A DNA stretch of 64,000 bases from Aureibaculum sp. 2308TA14-22 (GCF_040538665.1 NZ_JBEWXT010000001.1:2816501-2880500); one strand, 5' to 3'. Positions 8,005-18,839 are shown, counted from the first letter of the stretch. Program-made: numbers and translations. Notes: generated by a model not told the origin, from the sequence alone.

Positions 8005-10614
8005 ATGACTTCACAAAAAATCAGACAACAGTTTTTAGATTTTTTTAAAGACAAACAGCATAAAATAGTTCCGTCAGCACCTTTAGTTTTAAAGAACGAC
8101 CCTACGCTAATGTTCAATAATGCAGGTATGGTGCCTTTTAAGGAATTCTTTTTAGGAGAAAAAACTATTAAAGATAAACGTGTAGCCGATACCCAGAAAT
8201 GCTTACGTGTTTCAGGTAAGCATAACGATTTAGAGGAAGTAGGTATAGATACCTACCACCACACATTATTTGAAATGTTAGGTAACTGGAGTTTTGGTGA
8301 TTACTTTAAAGAAGAAGCTATTGCATGGGCTTGGGAATTACTTACCTACGTTTATAAAATTGACATAGACAAGCTATATGTTACCGTTTTTGAGGGGGAT
8401 AAAGAAGACAACTTGAGTTTTGACCAAGAGGCTTACGATTTTTGGAAAAAACACATTAGTGAGGATAGAATCATAAATGGAGACAAAAAGGATAATTTTT
8501 GGGAAATGGGGGCTCAAGGTCCTTGTGGTCCATGTTCAGAAATTCATGTTGATCTAAGAACTGATGAAGAGAAAGCTAAAATACCTGGCAAAGAATTAGT
8601 AAATAAAGACCATCCACAAGTTGTAGAAATTTGGAATCTGGTTTTTATGCAATACAACCGAAAAGCTGATGGTTCATTGGTAGATTTATCCGCAAAGCAT
8701 ATTGATACTGGAATGGGTTTTGAGCGACTTTGTATGGCATTACAAGGTGTTACTTCTAATTACGATACCGATGTTTTTACACCAATAATTCGTGAAATTG
8801 AAACCATTACCAATAAAAGTTATGGAAAAGATGAAAAGACAGATATTGCTATTCGTGTGATTTCTGACCATGTTCGAGCCGTTGCATTTTCTATTGCTGA
8901 TGGTCAATTACCTAGTAATACTGGAGCAGGATATGTAATTCGTAGAATTCTACGTCGTGCAGTGCGTTATGGTTTTACTTTTTTAGAGAAGAAAGAACCT
9001 TTCATCTACCGATTAGTAGAGGTACTTGTTAAAAAAATGGGAACAGCTTTTCCCGAATTAAAAACACAAAAACAATTGATTGAAAATGTGATTAAAGAAG
9101 AAGAAACTTCTTTTTTAAGAACACTTGATCAGGGTTTACTTTTACTTGACGGCATAGTTTCTAAAGCAAAATCTAAAGAAATATCAGGTAAAAAAGTGTT
9201 TGAATTAAAAGACACTTATGGTTTTCCAGAAGATTTGACTGACCTAATTCTACGAGAAAAAGGCTATACTTATAATTCCGATGAGTTTCAAGAAAAATTA
9301 AAAGAACAGCAAGAACGTGGTAAAAAAGCTTCCGAATTAAAATCTGATGATTGGACTATTTTAATAGAAGATGATGAGCAGGAATTTATAGGTTATGATA
9401 CAATTGAGGCTAATGTTAAAATAACCAGATACAGAAAAGTTACCTCTAAAAAAGATGGTGAAATGTATCAGTTAGTTTTTAATTTAACCCCCTTTTATGC
9501 AGAAGGTGGTGGACAAGTAGGTGATAAAGGGTATTTAGAAGATATTCATGGAGATGTTATTTATATATTAGATACTAAGAAAGAGAATAATGTAATCATT
9601 CATTTTACTAAAAATTTACCAAAACACTTAAATGAAACATTTAAAGCCGTTGTAGATTCAAAACAACGTTATAGAACGGAATGCAATCATACGGCAACGC
9701 ATTTGTTACATCAGGCATTAAGAGAGGTTTTAGGAGAACATGTAGAACAAAAAGGATCCGCAGTACATTCAAAATATTTACGTTTTGATTTCTCTCATTT
9801 TTCAAAAGTTACCGTAGAACAATTACGTGAAGTAGAAAACTTTGTAAATCGAAGAATTGAAGGCAAATTACCATTAGAAGAAAACAGAAATGTACCCATG
9901 GATAAAGCTATATCAGATGGTGCTATGGCTCTGTTTGGCGAAAAATATGGCGATACTGTACGCACCATACGTTTTGGACAATCGATAGAGTTATGTGGTG
10001 GCACCCATGTAAAAAACACAGGTGATATTTGGCATTTTAAAATAAAATCAGAAAGTGCTGTTGCAGCTGGAATAAGGCGTATAGAAGCTATTACCAATGA
10101 TGCGGTTAAAGATTTCTATTTTGAAAACAATAGAGCTTATTACGAAATGAAAGATTTGCTTAATAACTCAAAAGAACCTGTTAAAGCACTTCAAAACCTT
10201 CAGGAAGAAAATGCTAATTTGAAAAAACAGATAGAAGACCTCTTAAAAGACAAAGCTTCTAATCTTAAAAGCGAATTAAAACAAAAAGTTGAGCAAATAA
10301 ATGGTATAAACTTTATTAGTGCTGAAGTAAATTTAAATGCCAATAGTGTTAAAGATTTAGCTTTTCAGCTTGGTGGAGAAATTGACGACCTCTTTTTTAT
10401 AGCGGGGTCAAATAATAGTGAAAAAGCTATTTTAACTATTTATATCTCTAAAAATATTGCCAATGACAAATTACATGCTGGCAATATTGTTAGGGAGCTT
10501 GGCAAACTGATTCAAGGTGATGGTGGTGGACAACCTTTCTTTGCAACTGCTGGTGGTAAGAATCCTGCTGGGATTAAAGACGCGTTGGAAAAGGCGAAAA
10601 TGTACATCGTTTAA
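8005..10614 (+). CDS. alaS: Alanyl-tRNA synthetase
   Basis: An 869-residue class II synthetase that charges tRNA-Ala. The N-terminal catalytic domain begins with the conserved [15 protein letters not shown] and has [13 protein letters not shown]. The editing domain has the zinc motif [11 protein letters not shown] and [10 protein letters not shown]. The C-terminal part has a coiled coil and a DHHA1-like domain ending [16 protein letters not shown]. Length and order are normal. It is transcribed divergently from the M23 gene. Confidence 0.98.
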   Translation: MTSQKIRQQFLDFFKDKQHKIVPSAPLVLKNDPTLMFNNAGMVPFKEFFLGEKTIKDKRVADTQKCLRVSGKHNDLEEVGIDTYHHTLFEMLGNWSFGDYFKEEAIAWAWELLTYVYKIDIDKLYVTVFEGDKEDNLSFDQEAYDFWKKHISEDRIINGDKKDNFWEMGAQGPCGPCSEIHVDLRTDEEKAKIPGKELVNKDHPQVVEIWNLVFMQYNRKADGSLVDLSAKHIDTGMGFERLCMALQGVTSNYDTDVFTPIIREIETITNKSYGKDEKTDIAIRVISDHVRAVAFSIADGQLPSNTGAGYVIRRILRRAVRYGFTFLEKKEPFIYRLVEVLVKKMGTAFPELKTQKQLIENVIKEEETSFLRTLDQGLLLLDGIVSKAKSKEISGKKVFELKDTYGFPEDLTDLILREKGYTYNSDEFQEKLKEQQERGKKASELKSDDWTILIEDDEQEFIGYDTIEANVKITRYRKVTSKKDGEMYQLVFNLTPFYAEGGGQVGDKGYLEDIHGDVIYILDTKKENNVIIHFTKNLPKHLNETFKAVVDSKQRYRTECNHTATHLLHQALREVLGEHVEQKGSAVHSKYLRFDFSHFSKVTVEQLREVENFVNRRIEGKLPLEENRNVPMDKAISDGAMALFGEKYGDTVRTIRFGQSIELCGGTHVKNTGDIWHFKIKSESAVAAGIRRIEAITNDAVKDFYFENNRAYYEMKDLLNNSKEPVKALQNLQEENANLKKQIEDLLKDKASNLKSELKQKVEQINGINFISAEVNLNANSVKDLAFQLGGEIDDLFFIAGSNNSEKAILTIYISKNIANDKLHAGNIVRELGKLIQGDGGGQPFFATAGGKNPAGIKDALEKAKMYIV

Positions 10615-10641
10615 TTGTTGATTTGTTTAAGCATTGAACTA

Positions 10642-10712
10642 TCATTCCGACGTAGGAGGAATCTATTAAAATCATACTTCTAATTCAAGAGATTCCTCGT
10701 GCCTCGGAATGA
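10642..10712. repeat. Palindromic intergenic element
   Basis: TCATTCCGACGTAGGAGGAATCT at the left is matched by an imperfect inverted copy at the right (AGATTCCTCGTGCCTCGGAATGA). Together they form a long hairpin of about 71 bases with an AT-rich loop between alaS and the GSCFA gene. No U-run follows. I have seen this kind of CATTCCGA-type palindrome scattered between genes in flavobacterial genomes, where it behaves as a REP-like element. That is recollection, not shown by this sequence alone. Confidence 0.6.
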
Positions 10713-10748
10713 CAAATATTGTAAAGTATTCTAATCAATTCTTACTTA

Positions 10749-11687
10749 ATGAAACTCAAAACCGAAATACCTATACAAAAACAGAGTAATCCTATTACTT
10801 ATAATAGTAATATCATTCTTATTGGTTCTTGTTTTTCGGATAATATTGGTAAGCAGTTGGATTATTATAAGTTTAATACTATTGTGAATCCTAATGGTAT
10901 TTTATTTAATCCTGTTTCTATTGAAAACGTGATTAAAGATGCTGTAAACAAAAAGCAATATACCGAAGACGACCTAATTACTCATGATGGATTATGGCAC
11001 AGTTTTAACCATCACTCCAAGTTTTCTAGACCAACTCCTGAATTCAAAGAGCAAAACGAAAATGTAATCGAATTTTATGAAGTCTTAAAAGCTTCTACCC
11101 ATATTTTTATAACATTGGGTACAGCTTGGGTATATCGATATTTAGAAACGAATACTGTTGTTGCCAATTGCCATAAAATACCTCAACAGGAATTTAAAAA
11201 AGAATTACTCTCAATAGCGGAAATAGAAAAAAGTTTGCTTTCAACTATTAAGCACGTTAAAATAGTAAACCCAACTATCTCAATAAGTTTTACTGTCAGC
11301 CCAGTACGACATTTAAAAGACGGTTTTATAGAAAACCAACAAAGCAAAGCCCATTTACTGTCTGCTATTCATAAAATAGTAAATGGTGGCGATGCTACTT
11401 ATTTTCCTGCTTATGAGATTATGATGGACGACCTACGCGATTATCGCTTTTATAAGAAAGATATGATACATCCAAACGAATTAGCCATCAATTATATTTG
11501 GGATAAATTTACTAGGGCTTTTATGTTGGAAAACACATTAAAAATAATGTCAGAAGTTGACCAACTTAAAAAAGATCTAGCACATAGACCCATTCATCCA
11601 ATAAGTGATAGTCACAAAAAGTTTATGGAGGCAACGGAAAAGAAATTGGAAAATTTTAGAAAAAAATATCCTAATATCGAGTTTTAG
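10749..11687 (+). CDS. GSCFA-domain protein
   Basis: A 312-residue protein with the family-defining motif ILIGSCFSDNIG (Gly-Ser-Cys-Phe) near residue 25. Conserved IMMDDLRDYRFYKKDMIHPN, near residue 225, recalls an SGNH-type esterase catalytic Asp/His block. GSCFA proteins are widespread in Bacteroidota and probably act as esterases or acyltransferases; the substrate is unknown. No signal peptide is seen, so it is likely cytoplasmic. It follows alaS after a 134-base gap that holds a palindromic element. Confidence 0.85.
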   Translation: MKLKTEIPIQKQSNPITYNSNIILIGSCFSDNIGKQLDYYKFNTIVNPNGILFNPVSIENVIKDAVNKKQYTEDDLITHDGLWHSFNHHSKFSRPTPEFKEQNENVIEFYEVLKASTHIFITLGTAWVYRYLETNTVVANCHKIPQQEFKKELLSIAEIEKSLLSTIKHVKIVNPTISISFTVSPVRHLKDGFIENQQSKAHLLSAIHKIVNGGDATYFPAYEIMMDDLRDYRFYKKDMIHPNELAINYIWDKFTRAFMLENTLKIMSEVDQLKKDLAHRPIHPISDSHKKFMEATEKKLENFRKKYPNIEF

Positions 11688-11692
11688 ACTTT

Positions 11693-12001
11693 TTAAGCAA
11701 TATGCTTTGCCACGTTTTGCCAAGGACCTCCGTTAATGCAATCAATATCATGTGCCTTTAAAATATTTGCGGCATTTCCACTTCTAGCACCACTTCTACA
11801 ACAGGTAATAACGGGTTTGCCAAAAGCTCTTATTTCGTCAATATGATTTTGAATAGTATCTAATACAATATTTTTTGAACCTTCTACATGTCCATCGTTA
11901 TATTCGGCAACAGTTCTTACATCAATAACAACTGCACCTTTTTCAAGATACTGGCTTACATTATCTGTTTTATCCGATTTGAAAATATTAAATAATCCCA
12001 T
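11693..12001 (-). CDS. Rhodanese-like sulfurtransferase domain protein
   Basis: A 102-residue single-domain rhodanese. GAVVIDVRTVAEYNDGHVEGSKNI is the start of the fold, and CCRSGARSGNAANIL is the active-site loop with its catalytic cysteine. Small rhodaneses carry sulfane sulfur for thiolation reactions. It is convergent with the GSCFA gene with a five-base gap. The specific sulfur acceptor is unknown. Confidence 0.9.
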   Translation of the reverse strand: MGLFNIFKSDKTDNVSQYLEKGAVVIDVRTVAEYNDGHVEGSKNIVLDTIQNHIDEIRAFGKPVITCCRSGARSGNAANILKAHDIDCINGGPWQNVAKHIA

Positions 12002-12073
12002 AATTTTGGTCTTTAAAATTTAGGCAACAAATGTAATTAATAATTCTTTTTGTTAAGTAACAGAAGTTACGCT

Positions 12074-13357
12074 TTACTTTTTATTCAAATAATCTAAGGT
12101 CAGATTAACAAAGGTTTTTACGCCTAATTTCATACCACTTTCGTCGATAAAGAAATCGGGGGTATGATGGTCAGAAGCATCTTCTGGTTTTACATCTAAA
12201 GGTTTACCACCTAAGAAAAAATAAAGCCCTGGAACTTTTTTTTGAAAAAAGGAAAAATCTTCAGCACCAGTAATAGCGTTAATCAATTCGACATTTTCTT
12301 TACCAGCAGATTTTTGCAACGTTGGCAACATTTTATTTGTTAATTCAACATCATTATAGGTTATTGGATAGCCTTCAGCAATTTCAATAGTTGCTTTTGC
12401 CCCAAAAGCCTCCGCAATAGCCGGGACTCTCCTTTCCATTTCGGCATTCAGTTTTTTTTGCATGTCATAATCTAAAGTTCTAATGGTGCCAATCATTTCA
12501 ACTTCTTCGGGAATGATGTTATACCGGACTCCCGCTTTTACAACTCCAACAGTAATAACTGCGGCTTCCTTAGTTAATTCGGTATCCCTACTAATTATGG
12601 TTTGCAGACCATTAATTATTTGAGCAGCAATAACAATTGGATCATTGCCCTGCCACGGACTAGAACCATGAGCTTGTTTTCCCTTAATTTTAACCACAAA
12701 ACGTTGTGAAGCTGCCATTATTCCTCCAGTTTTATAATTAATTTTACCAACATCCGTCCCTGCACTTATATGCAAACCGAAAATAGCATCTACGTCGGGG
12801 TTCTTCAAGACTCCTTCTTCCACCATCATTTTTGCCCCTCCTTCTTCGCCTGGTGGTGTGCCTTCTTCTGCAGGTTGAAATATAAATTTTACTGTGCCTT
12901 TTATGTCCTTTTTCATTTTAGAGAGTACCTCGGCAGTTGCCATTAAAATAGCAATATGTGTATCATGGCCACAGGCGTGCATTACGCCCGTTTCTTTATC
13001 ATTATAGGTGCTTTTTACTTTTGAAGCAAAAGGCACGGGTGTTCTTTCAGTAACTGGTAAGGCATCAATATCCGCACGTAATGCAACGGTTGGCCCAGAC
13101 TTTGATCCTTTTAAAATACCTACAACGCCTGTATGTGCAATTCCTGTTTGCACTTCAAGACCCAAGCTCTTTAAATGTTCTGCAATTTTTTCAGCAGTTT
13201 TAAACTCTCTGTTTGACAATTCAGGATTTTGATGAAAATGTCTCCTCCACTCTATCATCTGTGGTTCAATATCATCAATAAGTTTTACTATTTTTTGGTT
13301 TTGGGCAATTAGTCCAAAAGTTGATAATGCGAGGAATAAGGTAATTAGTTTGTTCAT
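12074..13357 (-). CDS. M20-family metal-dependent amidohydrolase (exported)
   Basis: A 427-residue M20 peptidase of the N-acyl-amino-acid/hippurate hydrolase type. It has a cleavable signal peptide (MNKLITLFLALSTFGLIAQ), unlike many cytoplasmic relatives, so it should act in the periplasm. Metal-binding motifs are visible: HACGHDTH, PAEEG and a late GAEDFSFF. ALRADIDALPV is also conserved, and the dimerisation lid is at about 210-320. Such enzymes release an amino acid from an N-acyl or peptide conjugate. The substrate cannot be specified. Confidence 0.9.
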   Translation of the reverse strand: MNKLITLFLALSTFGLIAQNQKIVKLIDDIEPQMIEWRRHFHQNPELSNREFKTAEKIAEHLKSLGLEVQTGIAHTGVVGILKGSKSGPTVALRADIDALPVTERTPVPFASKVKSTYNDKETGVMHACGHDTHIAILMATAEVLSKMKKDIKGTVKFIFQPAEEGTPPGEEGGAKMMVEEGVLKNPDVDAIFGLHISAGTDVGKINYKTGGIMAASQRFVVKIKGKQAHGSSPWQGNDPIVIAAQIINGLQTIISRDTELTKEAAVITVGVVKAGVRYNIIPEEVEMIGTIRTLDYDMQKKLNAEMERRVPAIAEAFGAKATIEIAEGYPITYNDVELTNKMLPTLQKSAGKENVELINAITGAEDFSFFQKKVPGLYFFLGGKPLDVKPEDASDHHTPDFFIDESGMKLGVKTFVNLTLDYLNKK

Positions 13358-13386
13358 CTTGATTTAATTTTCATTAAAGATATAAA

Positions 13387-13410
13387 AAATCCCGCTCAAG
13401 GCGGGATTTA
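13387..13410 (-). terminator. Terminator of the glutamine synthetase gene
   Basis: The perfect stem AAATCCCGC/GCGGGATTT has a five-base loop. Read on the minus strand it is followed by TTTTTTATA, 19 bases after the glutamine synthetase stop. Confidence 0.85.
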
Positions 13411-13428
13411 GTTTTATTATAAGAAATC

Positions 13429-15612
13429 TTAACGCGTAAAAAGCATTTCTCTGTATTTAGTTAAAGTCCAAAGTTCATCATCTATCATTATTTCTAATTT
13501 ATCACAATGGTATCTTATTTTATCAAAATAAGGTTTTACTTTATTACAATAAGCATTTGCAGCCTTTTGCCCTTCTAATTTATTTGCCTTTTTACGCTCT
13601 TCAATCATTGCTGTAATATTTGAATTTATTTCAGCAATATGCAAAGAAATTTCTTTAATCAATTCAATTTGCTCACCAGCCACTTTTTTGTAGTCGTGCT
13701 CAAAAATTTCTTTAAGCCCTTGTACATTCTCTATTAATGTGTTTTGATATTGTACAGCTGTTGGAATAACATGATTTCTAGCAATATCACCCAAAACTCT
13801 ACCTTCAATTTGAATACGCATAGTATATTCTTCTAACTCTATTTCATGTCTAGCTTCTATTTCAATTTTACTCATTACCTCCATTTCGTCATATAAATCA
13901 ACCGTTTTTTTAGAAATTTGAGCTTTTAAAGCTTCTGGAGTGGTTTTATTATTGCTCAATCCTCTTTTCTTAGCTTCTTTTTCCCATTCCTCACCATAAC
14001 CGTTTCCTTCAAACAATATCCTTTTGGAAGCTTTAATATACTCTCTTAGCACATTAAATATAGCTTCATCTTTTTTCAAGTCTTTCTTTTTGATCAAAGC
14101 GTCAACTTCTACTTTAAAATCCTTTAGTTGTTTGGCTACTATTGTATTTAAAACCGTCATTGGTATAGCACAGTTCGCAGTAGAACCTACGGCTCTGAAC
14201 TCAAACTTATTTCCCGTAAAGGCAAATGGCGAAGTTCTGTTTCTATCTGTATTATCCAATAATACATCAGGAATCTTACCAACTACATTCAGTTTTAAAT
14301 CCGTTTTCTCTTGTGGAGAAAGCTTACCATTGGTTACACTTTCCAACTCCTTTAAAACTTTTGTTAGTTGCTCACCAATAAATACCGAAATAATAGCTGG
14401 TGGTGCCTCATTTGCACCTAATCTGTGATCATTACTTGCAGAAGCAATAGTAGCTCTTAACAACTCTTCATTATCGCAAACTGCTTTTATGGTATTCACA
14501 AAGAAGGTCAAAAACTGTAGATTGCTCATCGGCGTTTTTCCAGGAGCCAATAAGTTTACACCTGTATCGGTAGAAAGTGACCAGTTATTATGTTTACCCG
14601 AACCATTTACACCTGCAAATGGCTTTTCATGAAATAGCACTTTAAAATGGTGACGTGAAGCAACCTTGCCCATTACGTCCATGAGCAATGAATTATGGTC
14701 AACTGCTAAATTAGACTCTTCATAAATAGGTGCCAATTCAAATTGATTGGGAGCTACTTCATTATGACGTGTTTTTACGGGAATACCTAATAACATACAT
14801 TCAGTTTCCAAATCACGCATAAAGTTGAGGGCTCTTGTAGGTATAGATCCAAAATAATGATCATCTAATTGTTGTCCCTTAGCAGGAGAATGACCCAATA
14901 AAGTTCGTCCTGTTAAAATAATGTCTGGTCTTGAAATTGCTAATGATTTGTCAATTAAAAAATATTCTTGTTCCCATCCTAAAGAAGAGGTAACCTTTTT
15001 TACATTTCTATCAAAATACTTACAAACTGCCGTAGCGGATTTATCAACGGCCTGCAATGCTCTAAGTAATGGAGTTTTATTATCTAAGGCCTCACCCGTA
15101 TAGGCCACAAATATTGTAGGAATAGATAAAGTCGTACCGTATATAAATGCAGGAGAAGTTGGGTCCCAAGCAGTATATCCTCTTGCCTCAAAAGTATTTC
15201 TAATTCCGCCATTAGGGAAACTGGAAGCGTCTGGTTCTTGTTGTACCAACTCAGATCCTCCAAACTTTTCAATAGCCATGCCATTACCAACTGTTTCAAA
15301 AAAGGCATCATGCTTTTCAGCTGTACCTCCGGTTAACGGCTGAAACCAATGCGTATAATGCGTTACACCTTTAGATAAAGCCCAGTCTTTCATTGAAGCA
15401 GCTACTTGATCTGCAATTTTCCTATCAATTTTTGTACCGTGCTCTATAGCACTCTTAACACCTTTGTAAGCTTCTTTGGTTAAATACTGACGCATTGTAT
15501 TTTCGTTAAACACATTTTGTCCGAATAACTCAGAACGCTTTATGCTCTCATCAACCTCAACTGGTTTTCTATTTAAAGCTTCTTTTAAAGCATTGAATCT
15601 AATTTCTGCCAT
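13429..15612 (-). CDS. glnA: Glutamine synthetase type III
   Basis: A 727-residue GSIII (GlnN type), much longer than the 440-470 residues of GSI. It makes glutamine from glutamate, ammonia and ATP. Typical GSIII stretches are seen: THYTHWFQPLTGGTAEKHDAF near the N-terminus, GWEQEYFLID, KTRHNEVAPNQFELAPI (ATP/glutamate site), VNGSGKHNNWSLST and NRTSPFAFTGNKFEFRAVGS. GSIII is the common form in Bacteroidota. It is a single gene with its own terminator. No ammonium transporter or PII gene lies beside it. Confidence 0.97.
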   Translation of the reverse strand: MAEIRFNALKEALNRKPVEVDESIKRSELFGQNVFNENTMRQYLTKEAYKGVKSAIEHGTKIDRKIADQVAASMKDWALSKGVTHYTHWFQPLTGGTAEKHDAFFETVGNGMAIEKFGGSELVQQEPDASSFPNGGIRNTFEARGYTAWDPTSPAFIYGTTLSIPTIFVAYTGEALDNKTPLLRALQAVDKSATAVCKYFDRNVKKVTSSLGWEQEYFLIDKSLAISRPDIILTGRTLLGHSPAKGQQLDDHYFGSIPTRALNFMRDLETECMLLGIPVKTRHNEVAPNQFELAPIYEESNLAVDHNSLLMDVMGKVASRHHFKVLFHEKPFAGVNGSGKHNNWSLSTDTGVNLLAPGKTPMSNLQFLTFFVNTIKAVCDNEELLRATIASASNDHRLGANEAPPAIISVFIGEQLTKVLKELESVTNGKLSPQEKTDLKLNVVGKIPDVLLDNTDRNRTSPFAFTGNKFEFRAVGSTANCAIPMTVLNTIVAKQLKDFKVEVDALIKKKDLKKDEAIFNVLREYIKASKRILFEGNGYGEEWEKEAKKRGLSNNKTTPEALKAQISKKTVDLYDEMEVMSKIEIEARHEIELEEYTMRIQIEGRVLGDIARNHVIPTAVQYQNTLIENVQGLKEIFEHDYKKVAGEQIELIKEISLHIAEINSNITAMIEERKKANKLEGQKAANAYCNKVKPYFDKIRYHCDKLEIMIDDELWTLTKYREMLFTR

Positions 15613-15740
15613 TTTTTACAATTATTTTGATTTTTAAGTAGCAAAAATAAAAAAAATATTGTTTTAAAGGGTTGTGCCCCCTAAAAAAATAGGGGTAAAA
15701 CTTTATTTTTAATTAAAATTCAAAATACACCCTCAAATAT

Positions 15741-16694
15741 TTAAGATACCTTAAAGGAAAGGTATATAAAAATGATATATGCTAATAATAGTATTAACCC
15801 TTTGTAACGGGATATTTCTAACTTTTTTGGCAAGAAAACTAATGGTAGAAGCACTATCGCTATCGCTAACATCCAAAAAATATCATTTGAAAGTATTTTT
15901 GGTTCTGTTACAGGAATTGGTTTAACTATAGATGTAATACCTAATACCGAACCAATATTGAATATATTAGATCCAATCAAATTACCCAAAGATATTGCTT
16001 TCTCTTTTTTAACTACTGCAATAACCGATGCAGCCAACTCAGGGACACTAGTCCCAATTGCAATTACAGTAACACCAATTACTCCTTCGCTAACACCAAT
16101 TGATGCTGCAATAGCTTTGGCTCCTTCAACTAACCATACACTACCAAAATAAAGTGAAGCTGATCCAATAACTAACCATCCAAATATTTTCAAGTTAGAA
16201 ACCGTAGCCAAACTTTCGTCTACTTCTTCAATAACGGTATCTTTCTTAGCACCTCTGATTAATATGATTAAAAATAGAATAAGTCCGCCAAATAATATGA
16301 CACCTTCAACAAGTGTAAGTATACTATCATTTTGAAGAAAATAATACAGCAACAAGGAAAAAAATACCATTACTGGCCAATTTAGCCTATAAAAAGACTT
16401 ATCGACCCCAATAGCTCCTATTGAAGCTGTAACTCCTAATACCAAAGCAATGTTTGCAATATTAGATCCGACAACATTATTAATTGCAATAGCAGGAGAA
16501 CCTGTTAGAGCAGCTTGCAAGCTAACCAATAATTCTGGTGCTGAGGTAGCAAAGGATACTACCGTCATACCAATTACCATTTTAGAAAGGTTCAGTTTAA
16601 AAGAAAGACCAACTGAAGATCTAACTAAAAATTCACCTCCAACTACCAATAATATAAATCCAGCTATTAAATAAAAAATGCTCATATTTTTCAA
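15741..16694 (-). CDS. Calcium/sodium antiporter (CaCA family, YrbG-like)
   Basis: A 317-residue inner-membrane protein with about ten helices and the two internal alpha-repeats of the Ca2+:cation antiporter family. The repeat signatures are VVSFATSAPELLVS with VVGSNIANIALVLG, and VIAIGTSVPELAASV with LIGSNIFNIGSVLG. These carry the acidic and Asn ion ligands of Na+/Ca2+ exchangers. It probably exports calcium in exchange for sodium or protons. It is divergent from blaI. Confidence 0.93.
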   Translation of the reverse strand: MKNMSIFYLIAGFILLVVGGEFLVRSSVGLSFKLNLSKMVIGMTVVSFATSAPELLVSLQAALTGSPAIAINNVVGSNIANIALVLGVTASIGAIGVDKSFYRLNWPVMVFFSLLLYYFLQNDSILTLVEGVILFGGLILFLIILIRGAKKDTVIEEVDESLATVSNLKIFGWLVIGSASLYFGSVWLVEGAKAIAASIGVSEGVIGVTVIAIGTSVPELAASVIAVVKKEKAISLGNLIGSNIFNIGSVLGITSIVKPIPVTEPKILSNDIFWMLAIAIVLLPLVFLPKKLEISRYKGLILLLAYIIFIYLSFKVS

Positions 16695-16765
16695 TTTGTC
16701 GCAAATATACCACTAGATTTCATAATTAACCATTAACCGCAAAACGTGTTAAAAATTTATTAAAT

Positions 16766-16809
16766 AACTATTTTTATAGTTACAAAACTAAATTAATAGT
16801 TTACATTTG
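16766..16809 (+). promoter_or_regulatory. blaI promoter with two inverted-repeat operators
   Basis: Two dyads lie just upstream of blaI: AACTAT-TTTT-ATAGTT at 16766-16781 and AAACTA-AATTAA-TAGTTT at 16785-16802. The -7-type box TACATTTG at 16802-16809 overlaps the second. BlaI-type repressors bind such dyads, so autorepression is the likely meaning. The start codon is at 16827. Confidence 0.6.
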
Positions 16810-16826
16810 CCTAAATTATAAGGTAA

Positions 16827-17189
16827 ATGGAAAAACTTACTACTAAAGAAGAGGAACTTATGCAGGTTCTATGGAAGCTTGAAAAAGCTTTTGTTAAAGA
16901 GGTAATAGCCGAAATACCTGAGCCTAAACCACACTACAATACCGTTTCTACCGTAATACGTAAAATGGAAGATAAAGGTTTTATAGATCATGAGGCTTTT
17001 GGTAATACACATAGGTATTATCCAAAAATTTCAAAAGAAGAATACAGAAAGCGTTATTTTTCTAATGCTATTGATAATTATTTTGAAAATTCATATAAAA
17101 GCGTCGTTTCATTTTTTGCTAAAGAAGAAAAGATAAGTGCAGATGAATTAAGAGAGATTATCAGCATAATCGAAGCTAAAAACAACTAA
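16827..17189 (+). CDS. BlaI/MecI/CopY-family transcriptional repressor
   Basis: A 120-residue winged-helix repressor. The N-terminus LTTKEEELMQVLWKLEKAFVKEV and NTVSTVIRKMEDKGFIDHEAFGNTHRY form the BlaI DNA-binding domain, and the C-terminal helices dimerise. It pairs with the BlaR1-like sensor gene four bases downstream. In the classical system the sensor's protease output inactivates the repressor. No beta-lactamase gene is next to it, so the regulated target is unknown. Confidence 0.92.
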   Translation: MEKLTTKEEELMQVLWKLEKAFVKEVIAEIPEPKPHYNTVSTVIRKMEDKGFIDHEAFGNTHRYYPKISKEEYRKRYFSNAIDNYFENSYKSVVSFFAKEEKISADELREIISIIEAKNN

Positions 17190-17193
17190 GACG

Positions 17194-18813
17194 ATGGAAT
17201 ATTTTTTAAAGGCCAACGGATTGGTTATTTTACTGTGGTTGTTTTATAGTCTAGTTTTAAAAAACGAAACTTTTTTTAAAGCGATACGTGGTTATTTTTT
17301 GTTAGGGTTAGTAATTATTATTGCAATACCTTTAATTGAAATTCCTGTTTATGTAGAAAAAGCTGTATCAAATTTTAATGGGTATGTTGTAGAGGGTATG
17401 CAAACTACGAATACATATGTAGCACAAAAGTTTGATTGGTTTAACCTTTTAATGATTTTATATTTTGCTGGTATCGTTTTTTTTAGTTTTAAATTTATTC
17501 TTCAGTTATTTTCTCTGGGAAAATTATTGACAAGTCATAAAATAACCAGACAGGGAAGGTATAAATTGGTAGAAACCGATAAGGAAATCTCTCCTTTTTC
17601 ATTTTTAAATTTTATAGTTTACAACAAAAGTAATTTTACCGTAGAAGAAATTAGCCATGTGCTTAATCATGAAAAAACCCATGTAAATCAATGGCATTCT
17701 ATAGACACTCTGCTTACCAATATATTTCAAATTGTTTTTTGGTTTAATCCGTTTGCTTGGTTATATAAAAAAGCTGTACAACAAAATTTAGAATTTTTAA
17801 CGGATAATCATGTGTTCAACATATCAAAATCACAACAATCCTATCAAAAATTATTAGTAAAAACAAGCACGCCTAATTATCAAATGGCATTGGCCAATAA
17901 CTTTTATAATTCATTCTTAAAAAAACGAATACTCATGTTACATTCAGAAAAATCAAATAGAAAATCGCAGTTGAAATTTGCACTAGTACTTCCCTTACTT
18001 ATAGCTTTTATTTTCGCATTTAACACAAAAACAATTGCCCAAGAGAAAGAAAAAGAACACAAGACCATTGTCAAAAAAGTTGAAATTCATGCAATGATTT
18101 TAACCAAAACAACTCATTCGGATGATTTAGACAAGATCAGTAAATCTTTTGCAGAAAAAGGGCTTAAAGTTGAATTTAAAGGAATTAAAAGAAACAAAGA
18201 CAACGAAATAACGTCCATTAAAATTGATGCCAAGGCCAATAACGGGAAAACTTCAGCCTCATATTCAGCTGATGAAAACGAAGGTATTAACCCAATTAAA
18301 ATAGAATATGATAGTGAAAACAATAGCTTAAGTATAGGATCGTCTAATTCCAACTATTCTCGTGGTTATGCTTTTTCCAAAGAAGGAAAAAAGAAAATAA
18401 TAAAACAAAAAGGCAAGGGTAAAAGTTATGTATTTATCTCCGATGACGGGGATAGCGAGGAAAATAAATCTACCAAAATTTGGGTAACCAAAGATGGAGA
18501 TACAGTAAAAATTCAATCCAAAAAAATAATTATTGAAAATGAAGAAGACGAAGATGGAGAGCATGAAGATGCATATGAAGTTATAATTGATCAGGGTGAC
18601 GAAGAATCTTGGGGCAAATTAAAAATACAAGCCTCGGGTAAAGATGAACCTATATACATTTTGAATGGCGAAGAAATAACAAAAAAAGAAATAGACAAAC
18701 TTAGTCCTAATAAAATTAAAAGTATGAATATTATAAAAGGTAAAAAAGCCGAAGAAAAATATGGAGACAAGGGGAAAAATGGAGTTATTGAAATTACCTT
18801 AAAAAAAGAATAA
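17194..18813 (+). CDS. BlaR1-type M56 membrane metallopeptidase with extended C-terminal domain
   Basis: A 539-residue protein. Its N-terminal half has about three transmembrane helices and an M56 zinc protease with HEKTH at residues 159-163. A fourth transmembrane segment is at about 262-278. The remaining periplasmic part is highly charged and lacks a penicillin-binding sensor domain. It ends in a segment (PIYILNGEEITKKEIDKL ... KNGVIEITLKKE) resembling a TonB-receptor plug, which is common in Bacteroidota BlaR1 proteins. It probably senses an envelope signal and cleaves the BlaI partner. The signal is unknown. Confidence 0.88.
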   Translation: MEYFLKANGLVILLWLFYSLVLKNETFFKAIRGYFLLGLVIIIAIPLIEIPVYVEKAVSNFNGYVVEGMQTTNTYVAQKFDWFNLLMILYFAGIVFFSFKFILQLFSLGKLLTSHKITRQGRYKLVETDKEISPFSFLNFIVYNKSNFTVEEISHVLNHEKTHVNQWHSIDTLLTNIFQIVFWFNPFAWLYKKAVQQNLEFLTDNHVFNISKSQQSYQKLLVKTSTPNYQMALANNFYNSFLKKRILMLHSEKSNRKSQLKFALVLPLLIAFIFAFNTKTIAQEKEKEHKTIVKKVEIHAMILTKTTHSDDLDKISKSFAEKGLKVEFKGIKRNKDNEITSIKIDAKANNGKTSASYSADENEGINPIKIEYDSENNSLSIGSSNSNYSRGYAFSKEGKKKIIKQKGKGKSYVFISDDGDSEENKSTKIWVTKDGDTVKIQSKKIIIENEEDEDGEHEDAYEVIIDQGDEESWGKLKIQASGKDEPIYILNGEEITKKEIDKLSPNKIKSMNIIKGKKAEEKYGDKGKNGVIEITLKKE

Positions 18814-18839
18814 TATAAGATATTTAACTCAATTTGTTT

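Noticed and set aside
14024-14428. 134-residue plus-strand ORF in glutamine synthetase
   Set aside because: It is a shadow of a highly conserved gene and its composition follows the opposite strand's codons.
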